Positions 13,789 to 22,981 are shown, numbered from the stretch's first letter. The stretch: 64,000 nucleotides of DNA from Capnocytophaga haemolytica (GCF_001553545.1 NZ_CP014227.1:372001-436000); one strand, 5' to 3'. Notes: generated by a model from the letters alone, not told the origin. A program made the numbers and translations.

Positions 13789-15273
13789 ATGAAAAAATGT
13801 AAATTAATCGTTCTAACTGTGGCAATGCTATGCATTGGGCTGTTGTCTTGCAAAAAAGACAATGATAGGGAATCGGCTTTAGGGTTATTACCAGATAAGG
13901 TAAAAGTGGCTGAGGGGGAAACTGCTTTTGTAAAGGTGTCCTCACAGACAAACTTAAAGCAACCTATTTCATCTAAAAAAGAGATAGCGACTGCTGACTT
14001 TACTGGGGTTGCTACACAACTTAAAATCACTGGTAAAAAGGTAGGGACTGCTAATGTGGATGTCTATGACTTATTGGGTAATAAGGCTACTATTGAGGTA
14101 ACTGTAACTCCTAAAACCAAGGAAGAGAAAAATGGCTTTGAAGTAGAGGCTAAGATGCTATTTCTCAAAGAAAGAGTAGAAAAAGAGATAACCGATAGAG
14201 TACTGAAAGGCTCAGGCAATTACAAGATTGAATCACTATCAAGTGCAGCTACTACTGTAAGACAAGATGGAGGAAAGTTGTTCGTAACAGGCATTGCCAA
14301 AGGAGTTTCAGGTAAAATACGTATCTCAGATGAGAAACTTTATAAAGACGGCTTTGAGATACCTGTGTATGTAACTATACCTTTTGAACCATTAAATGCG
14401 CCAAGCACTATTGAAGTAGGCGTTGAGTATCAGATTTCTTTTAATGGTATTTATGAGAAAATAGGTGATATCGAAACAAACGGTTATGCACAAGTAAATT
14501 ATATCCGTACTCCTAAGAAAAATCAAACAGGACAGGTTATACCAGACCAGTATGATTATACAGGTATAACAGTAAAAGGGTTAAGTGTGGGCAATGCTAT
14601 TATCACAATTAAGAATGGTGATGAGCAGACGTGTGAACTAAGACTGAAAGTAGTACAACCAAGTGGGGATAAATACTTTGACATTAAAGATGGCGTATTG
14701 CTTAAAATAAAAGCAGGTGTAACATTACCTACAGATGTTACTATCCCAGCAGAAGTGACCAAAGTAGCTGAGTTTGCCTTTCAGGGGCACCCAGAAGTAA
14801 AGACTATCAACTTTAATAATGTTACTGAGATAGTAGGTAGCTTATTTAATAATAAAGCTAACCCTATAGGGATTCAACTTACTTCTGTAACAATGCCTAA
14901 GGTACAAAAAGTGGGCTATGATACATTTAGAAACGCAAAGCAGTTAAAAGTTATTGACTTTCCTGCTACATTAACACACTTAGGTAATGAATCTCTTCAC
15001 GGATGTACAATCTTACAAAAGGTTGTTTTTAGAGGAGCTACCCCACCGAAAGGTTTAACTTCACTGCCTCAAACAATTATACCAGGTGTAAAGAGAGAGG
15101 TACAAGAATTAGCTAATGCAGCGGGAGCTTTTGATTCAAGTAATGCTAATAATAGATATTTATATGTACAAGAGTCTTCAATAGGAGAGTATAGCAGGCA
15201 GCTACAAGCAGCTTCTAACTTTAGAGGAGGCGGTACTGCGGATAAAAGTGTTTTACCACTTACAAGGTTATAA
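13789..15273 (+). CDS. Lipoprotein with Ig-like and BspA-type leucine-rich repeats (494 aa)
   Basis: The signal peptide ends in a lipobox, IGLLSC (Cys 21), so the protein is lipidated and probably on the outer membrane. Residues ~30-110 and ~190-290 look like bacterial Ig-like (BIG2) domains (KVAEGETAFVKVSSQ, KKVGTANVDVYD). Residues ~305-425 carry BspA-like repeats: VTIPAEVTKVAEFAFQGHPE, VTMPKVQKVGYDTFRNAKQL, IDFPATLTHLGNESLHGCTI. BspA-type proteins in oral Bacteroidota bind host proteins; that role is inferred here. It has its own promoter and terminator. Confidence 0.85.
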   Translation: MKKCKLIVLTVAMLCIGLLSCKKDNDRESALGLLPDKVKVAEGETAFVKVSSQTNLKQPISSKKEIATADFTGVATQLKITGKKVGTANVDVYDLLGNKATIEVTVTPKTKEEKNGFEVEAKMLFLKERVEKEITDRVLKGSGNYKIESLSSAATTVRQDGGKLFVTGIAKGVSGKIRISDEKLYKDGFEIPVYVTIPFEPLNAPSTIEVGVEYQISFNGIYEKIGDIETNGYAQVNYIRTPKKNQTGQVIPDQYDYTGITVKGLSVGNAIITIKNGDEQTCELRLKVVQPSGDKYFDIKDGVLLKIKAGVTLPTDVTIPAEVTKVAEFAFQGHPEVKTINFNNVTEIVGSLFNNKANPIGIQLTSVTMPKVQKVGYDTFRNAKQLKVIDFPATLTHLGNESLHGCTILQKVVFRGATPPKGLTSLPQTIIPGVKREVQELANAAGAFDSSNANNRYLYVQESSIGEYSRQLQAASNFRGGGTADKSVLPLTRL

Positions 15274-15300
15274 TAAAGAATTTTAATTACTAAATACTTA

Positions 15301-15328
15301 CAGCGCGATGAGTAAGCTCATCGCGCTG
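15301..15328 (+). terminator. Terminator of lipoprotein gene
   Basis: Perfect 12-bp stem cagcgcgatgag / ctcatcgcgctg, loop taag, followed by ttcttt. Confidence 0.85.
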
Positions 15329-15391
15329 TTCTTTATAATATATTAGGTGAAAATAAATCAGCTTTTGCTTGCTTTGTATAATTTATTGTTG

Positions 15392-15399
15392 TACCTTTG
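15392..15399 (+). promoter_or_regulatory. -7 element TACCTTTG for CBS gene
   Basis: Perfect TAnnTTTG motif 29 bases before the ATG at 15429. Confidence 0.72.
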
Positions 15400-15428
15400 T
15401 GGGATAGAAATCAAGAATAAATTGTATT

Positions 15429-15845
15429 ATGAAACAAAGAGTACCCGTATCACAGATTATGACCCGAGAGTTGGTAACGCTCTCTCCTACCGATTCGCTC
15501 TATGAGGCAGAGCGTTTGTTTAAGAAACACAACATCCGCCATATACCCGTAGTGGAAGGCGATAGGATTATTGGTATTGTAAGTTATTCCGACCTATTGC
15601 GCATTAGCTTTGCTGATATGACCGATGGCGAGGAAGAGGTAACTTCGGTGGTGTACGATATGTACACAATCCCGCAGATAATGGCTAAGACACCCTTAAC
15701 CGTTGAGGCAGACACTTCTATTAAGGAAGTAGCTGAAATACTCGCTAAACAGAGTTTCCACTCTATCCCAGTGCTTGATAAAGGTAAGTTGGTAGGTTTG
15801 GTAACCACTACCGACTTGATACGTTACCTTTTAGAGCAGTATTAA
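15429..15845 (+). CDS. CBS-domain pair protein (138 aa)
   Basis: Two CBS domains with nothing else. The first covers residues ~7-62 (VSQIMTRELVTLSPTDSLYE, HIPVVEGDRIIGIVSYSDLL), the second ~78-136 (TPLTVEADTSIKEVAEIL, SIPVLDKGKLVGLVTTTDLI). Such stand-alone pairs bind adenine nucleotides and act as energy or redox sensors. The partner protein is unknown. It forms its own transcription unit with a promoter and a downstream hairpin. Confidence 0.92.
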   Translation: MKQRVPVSQIMTRELVTLSPTDSLYEAERLFKKHNIRHIPVVEGDRIIGIVSYSDLLRISFADMTDGEEEVTSVVYDMYTIPQIMAKTPLTVEADTSIKEVAEILAKQSFHSIPVLDKGKLVGLVTTTDLIRYLLEQY

Positions 15846-15866
15846 TTAGTAATAATCATTGATTTT

Positions 15867-15900
15867 AAGGCTATACTCATTGTTGGGTGTAGCTTTTTTT
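15867..15900 (+). terminator. Terminator of CBS gene
   Basis: Stem aaggctatac / gtgtagcttt with two G-U wobbles, loop of 10 bases, then a T run. Confidence 0.65.
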
Positions 15901-16044
15901 ACGGGTCTTTTTAAAAGATTTGTAGCATTGTATTATACGTATAATGAGTGAGTTATGTTGTAAAAACAGATGTATAGCTATTAGTTTTAAAAATAATTTT
16001 ATAAAATATCTAATAAATAATTTTAGCATTATCTAAAAATGTTT

Positions 16045-16052
16045 TACCTTTG
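16045..16052 (+). promoter_or_regulatory. -7 element TACCTTTG for TonB receptor
   Basis: Perfect motif 39 bases before the ATG at 16092. It overlaps a TTG at 16050 that would extend the frame, so that TTG is not the start. Confidence 0.72.
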
Positions 16053-16091
16053 CTGCGAATTAAGTTTAACAATCATAAAGAACTGAGTTAT

Positions 16092-18494
16092 ATGAAGACG
16101 TATTTAATAGGTGCTGTGATGTTGATCAGCACGTTAGGATTTACCCAGAATGCTACAATTAGGGGGAGAATTACCTCGGACAACCAAGCGGTGGAGGCTG
16201 TATCAATTCTCTTAGAGGCAAGAGGACACAAGAAATGGACGGTATCTGACCGCAATGGTAATTATGAACTCAACCTACCAGCAGGTGAGTACCGCTTTAA
16301 GGTGCAAGGCTTAGGTTATATCCCTTATAATGATAAGGTGAATATTGCTGAGAATGACACATTAGTGAAGGATATCAGTCTTAAGGAAGATGTGCTTGGG
16401 ATTGATGAAGTGGTAGTTACGGCTACCAAAACCAAGGAAACACGCAAGAATGCTCCTGTGCTGGTGACGGTAACCACCAATAAAGAATTAGCCAAGGTAA
16501 GAGCTCACACACTGATGGAGGGTTTGGTATTCCAACCAGGGTTACGCCCTGAGGTCAATTGCCAAAACTGTGGTTTCTCGCAGGTGCGCATCAATGGTTT
16601 GGAAGGAGCTTACTCACAGATATTGATTGATAGCCGCCCGATTTTTGGGTCGCTCAATGGAGTGTACGGGCTGGAGCAGATCCCCAGCAATATGATCGAC
16701 CGGATTGAGGTAACTCGCGGGGGAGGCTCAGCACTGTTTGGCTCAAACGCTATTGCAGGTACTATCAACGTAATCACTAAAGAGCCCACTGCTAATGAAG
16801 CACAAGCGGGCGTTACAGCAAGCCTCATCGGGGGTGAAGCTGCGGATTACATTTCTTCTTTTAACGGCTCGTTAGTGAATGAGAATTATATGCGAGGATT
16901 ATCGTTCCATGCGATGAGTCGTCAGCGTCAGGCTTATGATGCGAATGGCGATGGATTTTCGGAAATCACCCGTCTCAAGAATGTGAACGCAGGAGGTAAG
17001 TTTTTCAACGACTTCACTGATAGGAAGAAACTTACTGCTGAGCTGAATGTAAGCAACGAGAACCGTCGAGGAGGCGACCAACTCGATCGCCCTGAGCATA
17101 CTGTAGGTGTGGCTGAATCTATCCGTACTGATATGATTGGGGGCAATGCTACTTACGACTATTTTACCCCAAGCTATAACAATAAGTTCTCTGTATACGC
17201 CAGTGGGCAATATACGCGAGCTGATAACTTCTATGGGGGATTGCTCTATGAACAAAAGGATGTGATAGACCCTAACACAGGACTTCCCAAAGTAGATGAC
17301 GATGGCAATAAAATCACTGAGGACGACCTCACAAAGCCTGATTATTATGCATCCTCGCTATTGTATGGCGTTACTAAGGAAAAAACCGTATTGGCAGGAG
17401 GACAGCATACAGGCTATTTTCCCATAGGAGAAGGCAACCTGCAATGGACTTCAGGAACGGAGTACCAATATGACAAAATCAATGAGAAACGCGAGAACCC
17501 TGATATCCTTGCCGTAAATCAGCATTCGAATAGCTTTGGGCTGTTCACACAAGCAGATTGGCGACTTAGTCCTAAGTTTAAATTTCTAGTGGGCTTGCGT
17601 TTGGATAATGTGAAATACCACATCGAAGGGCAAGGCACAGAGCCCAGCGTAAATAATACTATTACAGCCTTAAACCCCCGTGCGAGTGTGCTTTGGAATA
17701 TCGCTGATAGCTTTATAGCCCGTGGATCGTACGCACGAGGCTTCCGTGCACCTTTCTTCTTTGCAGAAGACGTACACGCTGAGCTCAACACAGGTGAGGT
17801 GCGCAAGGTGAAGTTAGCTGATAACCTGAAGAAAGAAACCTCGGATAGCTTTACCGCCTCGTTTGAATACAATCACGCACACGATGATCACCAGATTGTA
17901 GCGATGATTGAAGGGTTTTACACAGCTTTGCACGACCGCTTCACTTATGAAGATGCAGGAGAGGAAAATGGCTTAGCCATCAGACAAAAAGTAAACTCAG
18001 ATGGGGCAGTGGTAAAAGGGGTAAATGTTGAGTTTAAATACAGCCCTAACCGCAAGTATATAATGCAATTAGGGGCTACCGTACAAAGTGCGAAGTACAA
18101 CAGTGTGCAGACCCCAGAGCCTAATGTAACCTCTGATGCCATTTTGCGTACACCTGATGTATATGGCAATCTGATTGCTACGTATAAGCCTCTTGAGAAT
18201 TGGGATATCAACTTAGTAACGGTTTATACAGGTCCGATGAAGTTGATACACAAGAATGAAGATGAAGCACTCAACGCTTTGGTAAAGAGCAAAGGATTCT
18301 TTGATTTTGGGTTGAATACCACCTACGAAATCACTTCCAACAAGTTCTTCAAAACGGAGCTGAGTGTAGGGGTAAAGAACCTTTTCAACCAATACCAGAA
18401 TGATTTTGACACAGGCAAAACTAGAGACTCTGATTATATCTACGGACCTGCTTTGCCACGCACTGTGTTTGCTGGTATAAAGATCAAGATATAA
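16092..18494 (+). CDS. TonB-dependent outer-membrane receptor (800 aa)
   Basis: Signal peptide MKTYLIGAVMLISTLGFTQ, then a carboxypeptidase-like regulatory domain (residues ~20-105; NYELNLPAGEYRFKVQGLGY), a short TonB-box-like stretch (IDEVVVTATKTKET), a plug and a 22-strand barrel ending ALPRTVFAGIKIKI. The plug holds an NCQNCGF motif followed by QVRINGLEGAYSQILIDSRP and RGGGSALFGSNAIAGTINVI. This CxxC-containing plug marks a receptor subgroup; the ligand (haem, iron chelate or another cofactor) cannot be told. It stands alone, without a lipoprotein partner. Confidence 0.93.
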   Translation: MKTYLIGAVMLISTLGFTQNATIRGRITSDNQAVEAVSILLEARGHKKWTVSDRNGNYELNLPAGEYRFKVQGLGYIPYNDKVNIAENDTLVKDISLKEDVLGIDEVVVTATKTKETRKNAPVLVTVTTNKELAKVRAHTLMEGLVFQPGLRPEVNCQNCGFSQVRINGLEGAYSQILIDSRPIFGSLNGVYGLEQIPSNMIDRIEVTRGGGSALFGSNAIAGTINVITKEPTANEAQAGVTASLIGGEAADYISSFNGSLVNENYMRGLSFHAMSRQRQAYDANGDGFSEITRLKNVNAGGKFFNDFTDRKKLTAELNVSNENRRGGDQLDRPEHTVGVAESIRTDMIGGNATYDYFTPSYNNKFSVYASGQYTRADNFYGGLLYEQKDVIDPNTGLPKVDDDGNKITEDDLTKPDYYASSLLYGVTKEKTVLAGGQHTGYFPIGEGNLQWTSGTEYQYDKINEKRENPDILAVNQHSNSFGLFTQADWRLSPKFKFLVGLRLDNVKYHIEGQGTEPSVNNTITALNPRASVLWNIADSFIARGSYARGFRAPFFFAEDVHAELNTGEVRKVKLADNLKKETSDSFTASFEYNHAHDDHQIVAMIEGFYTALHDRFTYEDAGEENGLAIRQKVNSDGAVVKGVNVEFKYSPNRKYIMQLGATVQSAKYNSVQTPEPNVTSDAILRTPDVYGNLIATYKPLENWDINLVTVYTGPMKLIHKNEDEALNALVKSKGFFDFGLNTTYEITSNKFFKTELSVGVKNLFNQYQNDFDTGKTRDSDYIYGPALPRTVFAGIKIKI

Positions 18495-18519
18495 CTTCTC
18501 ATTGATTACTACTATTAAC

Positions 18520-18551
18520 GAAAAGCGGCTGCCTAAAAGGCGCCGCTTTTC
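18520..18551. terminator. Bidirectional terminator between TonB receptor and rpsU
   Basis: Stem gaaaagcggc / gccgcttttc with an inner gcc/ggc pair. It sits between two converging genes and has T-rich ends on both strands. Confidence 0.75.
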
Positions 18552-18577
18552 TCATCTTAATCTTAAATACAATGAAG

Positions 18578-18772
18578 CTATATTTGTTCTAAGTCGCGCA
18601 AATGCTGAATATACTGCGCTTTTTGAATTTCATTTCTACGCTTTACTGATGCTTTGGTATAATGTTGTTTTTCGCGTAACTTACGAACAACCCCAGTTCT
18701 GTCGAATTTGCGTTTGTAGCGTTTAAGCGCCTTGTCGATGGTTTCACCGTCTTTTATTGGAATAATTAGCAT
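18578..18772 (-). CDS. rpsU: 30S ribosomal protein bS21
   Basis: A 64-aa basic protein starting MLIIPIKDGETIDKALKRYK, with the bS21 signature RRNEIQKAQYIQHLRDLEQI at the end. The ATG at 18772 is chosen because a strong Shine-Dalgarno sequence lies 8 bases upstream of it; the in-frame ATG seven codons earlier lies before that site. In Bacteroidota, bS21 helps to occlude the anti-Shine-Dalgarno of 16S rRNA, and an SD on its own mRNA fits autoregulation. Confidence 0.95.
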   Translation of the reverse strand: MLIIPIKDGETIDKALKRYKRKFDRTGVVRKLREKQHYTKASVKRRNEIQKAQYIQHLRDLEQI

Positions 18773-18780
18773 ATTTGATA

Positions 18781-18788
18781 CACCTCCT
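18781..18788 (-). promoter_or_regulatory. Strong Shine-Dalgarno of rpsU (AGGAGGTG)
   Basis: On the minus strand the sequence reads gagaggaggtgtatcaaat before ATG. AGGAGGTG is fully complementary to the 16S anti-SD, and the spacing to ATG is 8 bases. Most genes in this window lack any such site, so this one is exceptional. Confidence 0.88.
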
Positions 18789-18803
18789 CTCATTTAACGG
18801 CGG

Positions 18804-18811
18804 CAAAGGTA
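18804..18811 (-). promoter_or_regulatory. -7 element for rpsU (TACCTTTG)
   Basis: CAAAGGTA on the + strand reads TACCTTTG on the gene strand, just upstream of the Shine-Dalgarno. The 5' leader would be short. Confidence 0.72.
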
Positions 18812-18860
18812 CGACTATTTTCTGAATGTGCAAGCGTTTTATAAACTATTTTTTAATAAA

Positions 18861-18890
18861 AAAGCTACCCGAATGTTTTTGGGTAGCTTT
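18861..18890. terminator. Terminator of recA
   Basis: Perfect 10-bp stem aaagctaccc / gggtagcttt with a 10-base loop and T-rich flanks on both strands; it ends the recA transcript. Confidence 0.85.
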
Positions 18891-18915
18891 TTCTTAATAA
18901 AATAAATGTATTTGC

Positions 18916-20088
18916 TTATTCGTCTGTTTCTGTGTAGTCGTCATCATCTACTTCCTCCACATCTTCATCGTCGTACTCAGTGGCTTTTGAGGCTTTGTCT
19001 TTACCTTTGCCTTTTTTACTTTTCTTAGGTTTTGCCCCTAATTCGTTATGTTTAAGCCACTCACGTACATCAGCCTCTATGGCTTCTGCTGTTTCAGGGT
19101 TATCGTTCAGTATGGCAATAGTGGCATCACGACCTTGTGCTAACCTTGAGCCATTATAGCTGTAGAATGAGCCACTCTTGGTTACTATATTAGATTCAAC
19201 ACCTATATCGAGCAGCTCACCTATCCTTGATATCCCCGTTCCAAACATAATATCAAACTCAGCAGACCTAAACGGTGGAGCAACTTTATTCTTTACTACT
19301 TTTACACGGGTTTTATTACCGATGATTTCACCATCGCTATTTTTGATAGCAGCACTTGTTTGCGCCCCACCAGCTCTTCGGATATCCAAGCGTACTGAGG
19401 CGTAGAACTTCAGCGCATTACCTCCCGTGGTAGTCTCGGTAGGACCGTACATAGAGCCTAATTTATCGCGCAACTGATTGATGAAGATCACAATGCAGTT
19501 AGCTTTGCTCACACTACCTGTGATTTTGCGTAGGGCTTGCGACATCAGGCGGGCGTGCAGTCCCATCTTTGAGTCACCCATATCACCTTCGATTTCACCT
19601 TTTGGTGTCAGTGCGGCTACGGAGTCAATAACGATTAGGTCGATAGCGCCTGAGCGTATCATCGTGTCGGCGATTTCGAGTGCCTGTTCCCCGTTATCGG
19701 GTTGGGTTACCAGTAGGGTCTTGATGTCCACCCCGAGCTTCTGTGCGTAAATGCGGTCGAAGGCGTGCTCAGCGTCGATAAAGGCGGCTGTACCTTTGTG
19801 CTTTTGGACCTCGGCAATAGCGTGGAGGGTAAGGGTTGTTTTTCCTGATGACTCAGGGCCGAATATCTCAATAATACGCCCTTTTGGGTAGCCACCTACA
19901 CCTAAGGCAGCATCTAAACCGATAGAGCCTGTGGGGTATACCTCAACATCCTCAACTGTGGTATCGCCTAAGGCACGTACAGTGCCCTTACCGAAGGTTT
20001 TGTCGATTTTCTCTAATGCGAGCTTTAGCGCTTTGCGTTTTGCCTCTTCTGGGCTTAGCTCTTTTTCTTTTTCATCTTTTTTAGCCAT
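18916..20088 (-). CDS. recA: Recombinase RecA
   Basis: A 390-aa protein catalysing ATP-dependent strand exchange and SOS LexA cleavage. The N-terminal [20 protein letters not shown] is followed by Walker [11 protein letters not shown] (residues ~75-84), Walker [11 protein letters not shown], and loop L2 region [15 protein letters not shown]. The C-terminal ~45 residues are a long charged tail, first lysine-rich ([13 protein letters not shown]), then very acidic ([16 protein letters not shown]). The acid tail is typical, but the preceding lysine block lengthens it. Own promoter and terminator; no SOS box was sought. Confidence 0.98.
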   Translation of the reverse strand: MAKKDEKEKELSPEEAKRKALKLALEKIDKTFGKGTVRALGDTTVEDVEVYPTGSIGLDAALGVGGYPKGRIIEIFGPESSGKTTLTLHAIAEVQKHKGTAAFIDAEHAFDRIYAQKLGVDIKTLLVTQPDNGEQALEIADTMIRSGAIDLIVIDSVAALTPKGEIEGDMGDSKMGLHARLMSQALRKITGSVSKANCIVIFINQLRDKLGSMYGPTETTTGGNALKFYASVRLDIRRAGGAQTSAAIKNSDGEIIGNKTRVKVVKNKVAPPFRSAEFDIMFGTGISRIGELLDIGVESNIVTKSGSFYSYNGSRLAQGRDATIAILNDNPETAEAIEADVREWLKHNELGAKPKKSKKGKGKDKASKATEYDDEDVEEVDDDDYTETDE

Positions 20089-20136
20089 ATATGCTTTTTG
20101 TTTTAATTAATGTTTCACTTTATTTGTTACGGACTG

Positions 20137-20144
20137 CAAAGATA
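20137..20144 (-). promoter_or_regulatory. -7 element for recA (TATCTTTG)
   Basis: CAAAGATA on the + strand, 49 bases before the recA start. Confidence 0.7.
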
Positions 20145-20218
20145 GGTAAAGTTTTTTTACTGTGCAAATTCTTTTTGAGAAATTTGAAGGTTAGAAGTGT
20201 GGGGCTGATATTATAATT

Positions 20219-20515
20219 TTACTTATCATTATAATGTCCATAAGCTGCCATAATGAAGACTTCTTTTTTATCTTCTAAAATTTCATAGGTTAATCGGTGT
20301 TTTCCATCAATTCTACGTGACCATACATCACGTACTCCGTAGCCTAACAAAGGCTCAGGGTGTCCTGTACCTTGCTTAGGAGCTATTTCAATTTCAGATA
20401 GGAGAATTTCTATTTTGTCAATTAGCTTCTTCTGACCAGATTTACTGTGTTCTTTAATATGATCAAAATACTTATCAGAAAAATCAAGAGCATATTTATT
20501 CTCATTATTTTCCAT
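20219..20515 (-). CDS. YoeB/Txe-family toxin (98 aa)
   Basis: A ribosome-dependent mRNA endonuclease of the RelE superfamily. Family marks: SGQKKLIDKIEILLSEIE, PKQGTGHPEPL, VWSRRIDGKHRLTYEI, and the C-terminal catalytic GHYND (His-Tyr). The N-terminus carries about 10 extra residues relative to the minimal YoeB. It lies 8 bases after its antitoxin gene, the standard antitoxin-first order. Confidence 0.9.
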   Translation of the reverse strand: MENNENKYALDFSDKYFDHIKEHSKSGQKKLIDKIEILLSEIEIAPKQGTGHPEPLLGYGVRDVWSRRIDGKHRLTYEILEDKKEVFIMAAYGHYNDK

Positions 20516-20523
20516 AGTACTCC

Positions 20524-20769
20524 CTATTTCATAGTTTTTAAATAGGCTTTCATTTCTTCAAGACTCATTCTTGTTTTTTTACCAACACTTGCTTCATCAA
20601 GCATAGCAAAATAGGCCTCTTTTGTCATTAGAGTATCATCTTTCTGTTGTTTTTTTTGTTTTTTCACTTCTTCAAAAGAGATATTTTTAGCTTTGAACTG
20701 TCGTAAAATAGCCTCAATGACTGGTATATGAGCACTGTTGATATCTGCTTTTACTGTTTGTGTTTGCAT
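20524..20769 (-). CDS. Antitoxin of YoeB-type module (81 aa)
   Basis: Small protein with a short folded N-terminus (TVKADINSAHIPVIEAILRQ), a lysine/glutamine-rich linker, and a C-terminal region (SLEEMKAYLKTMK) that would wrap the toxin. It resembles the DUF2683-like antitoxins paired with YoeB in Bacteroidota rather than classic YefM. A -7 motif lies 33 bases upstream, so the pair forms one operon, probably autorepressed. Confidence 0.8.
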   Translation of the reverse strand: MQTQTVKADINSAHIPVIEAILRQFKAKNISFEEVKKQKKQQKDDTLMTKEAYFAMLDEASVGKKTRMSLEEMKAYLKTMK

Positions 20770-20801
20770 CTTTAATTATTTGATAAGTGGGTTTCAGAGT
20801 G

Positions 20802-20809
20802 CAAAGATA
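20802..20809 (-). promoter_or_regulatory. -7 element for toxin-antitoxin operon (TATCTTTG)
   Basis: CAAAGATA on the + strand, 33 bases before the antitoxin ATG. Confidence 0.68.
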
Positions 20810-20843
20810 CGTATATTTTTTGAGAAATGATGATTTAGAAGTG

Positions 20844-20891
20844 AGAAATTAAAACCCCTTGGATGGTACAGATGCCAGCCAAGGGATTTCT
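20844..20891 (-). terminator. Terminator after SusC/SusD chimera
   Basis: Two stacked stems, gagaaat...atttctc outside and cccttgg / ccaaggg inside. The minus strand has TTTTAATTTC after the inner stem. Confidence 0.7.
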
Positions 20892-20921
20892 CATTTGGGT
20901 TTGTTAATGGAATAAATTGTT

Positions 20922-22790
20922 TTACAATGCACCTCGGTTAGGAGCTACTGGCCAACCAGGGTTTTGATAGATAACTGAGTTATCGGCACTGTTGGTATGG
21001 CTTGCCAGCCAGAAATTATCATAAGGGATAGGGGAGAGGTAGTGTGCTGGTGTCCAAGTATAAGCATTGTAGTACAGGTTATTGGCTTGTACTATTTGAT
21101 AAGGGCGTAGGTAAGTGCTTACCGATTTTGCTGATACAGTAGGGTTGGCATTAGGTAAAGTTACCAATAGATCCTTACCTGTTTTTTTATCTTTATATCT
21201 TGTACTCTTATAGAGTTCAGCCCATAGGTTTACTCCCTCTATTTGATAGTTTTTTACTTGATCGAGGGCACACCAACGACGTAGGTCAGCCCAGCGCATT
21301 CCTTCTGCGATGAGTTCACAACGTCGCTCGCGACGGATATTGTAAAGCGTAGGGTCTACCTTTGCCCCTGCGGAATACACTGCCCAGTCATTTTCTTTAT
21401 CAAGGTCGGTAACGGCAATGGTTACGTTAGGGTCGGCAGGCAATCCTGCACGGGTGCGCAATTGCCCCCAATAGTTAAGTGCAGTACCATTAAGAGCCCC
21501 TTCTTTTTCGTAGGAAGCCTCTATATAGTTGAGGTAGGCCTCTGTTGCCCTGAATATAATACACCCCGAAGTACTTAATATTTCTGCAGAACTTGCAGCT
21601 ATATCATTGTAAACCCCCTTAACAACATCATAACCCGTTACGGAGCGATTTTCCTTTATCTCTAAGAGCCCTGGGTCTGGAGCTATTTTGTTAGGATTTT
21701 TTGTTACTATGTAATCACCAGGAGCACGCATAAAGAGTTGTAAACGTTCATCACGGTTTTCTCTTACATTTTTAATAAGTACATCGCCTTTGTAATCAGT
21801 GCCTGCGGCATAGTAAGGCAAGCCACTTTTCATCAAGAAGGTATCTACAAAACCCTTAGTATAACCCGAGTTTGCCCCTTGTGTAAGATATCCCATTGTG
21901 TGATGTCCGATAAACTGACTATTGTATTGGCGCCATAAAAGGATCTCACTATAACCTGTCATATTCACATCACCGAACATTTTAAAGTAGGGATTGTCAA
22001 AAATATTGGTATTAGTCCAATCTACATTATGATTATTATCTGTTAGTGAAAACTTTTCCGCAACTTCTTTTGCCGAAGCCATTGCTTCGGTAAGAAAATA
22101 ATCAATCTCACTATCGATATTGATAGTAAAGCCTGAAAGATAATCCATCTTAGCGCCAGGCCAGCCAGGACCTCCTGGTACACGGGCAGTGCCTTTATGA
22201 TATTTAAGCCAAGTGCCTTCGTAGAGCGCTACACGCGAGCATAGCTGTGCTACCTCTTTGCTGATGCGGTTTTTCCCCTCTACAGGACTGCTTTTGAGCA
22301 TTGAGATGGCTTTGTCCAAATCCTCTAAGATAAAGTGTGCTACTTCATAGTAAGGTAATATCTGTGCAGATATCTTGCCATTAAGTGAGTAACGGTCAAA
22401 AATATCAGTATTGTAACGGATTAAGCCTTCTTGATTGAGCCAACCTGCTGAGAAGTAGTAACTCATCTTTTCACTACCCCCACGCACACTCAGGTTATGC
22501 TCTTGTGCAGGAGCCCATTTGCGATAAAATTGCTTAAACCAATTCGTGTTGGCAAAGCTGGTGGTATACATTCTCCAATTATTATTGGTAGTATCCCATT
22601 CAGTACCATCTTTGAGCACACCTGCTTTGTGTAATTTGATTTTCTCAATCACTTCATCGCTGAACTGCGCTTGCTCACCTGCATTGGCAGCAGCGTCATT
22701 CCAATAGTAAGCGAAGGTTTCTGAATCTAACATATTAGGCAGCCGTGTTGGTTCACTAAGTCGGAAGTTTGTGGAGTAATTGATACTCAT
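20922..22790 (-). pseudogene. In-frame SusC-SusD deletion chimera
   Basis: One open frame of 622 codons joining two proteins. Residues 1-143 match the middle of a SusC-type TonB receptor, just after the plug (MSINYSTNFRLSEPTRLPNM, YYWNDAAANAGEQ, AGWLNQEGLIRYNTDIFDRY). From about residue 144 the sequence is RagB/SusD: PYYEVAHFILEDLDKAISML, then IIFRATEAYLNYIEASYEKE and RRERRCELIAEGMRWADLRR to a natural C-terminus. There is no signal peptide, plug, TonB box or SusD lipobox, so neither part can reach the outer membrane. SusC homology extends a few codons upstream (KEGR) before an in-frame stop. The deletion removed roughly 2-3 kb by family lengths. Confidence 0.85.
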
Positions 22791-22794
22791 ACGT

Positions 22795-22981
22795 CCTTCC
22801 TTAAACCTAATACTAGCCTAATACTAACTTAATACTGAGGTAATACTATCCTTCAGTGATCCTTCAGTGATCCTTCGGCATTCTTTCGATATCCATTCGG
22901 TTGCCGCTGTGGGTGCTCGCGTTAAATCTTCGATGGGGATCCGTTCGGCGTCCGTTGTGTGTCCGTTCGGTGTTCGATAGG
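22795..22981. repeat. 11-bp-phased tandem tract, ~17 units
   Basis: From 22795 the sequence parses without slippage into 11-mers: ccttccttaaa, cctaatactag, cctaatactaa, cttaatactga, ggtaatactat, ccttcagtgat (twice), ccttcggcatt, ctttcgatatc, cattcggttgc, two poorer units, tcttcgatggg, gatccgttcgg, cgtccgttgtg, tgtccgttcgg, tgttcgatagg. Positions 3-5 are TAA in the left units and mostly TTC or TCC in the right. It separates the divergent SusC/D remnant and the sigma-54 activator. No gene is seen in the 342-base gap. Confidence 0.75.
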
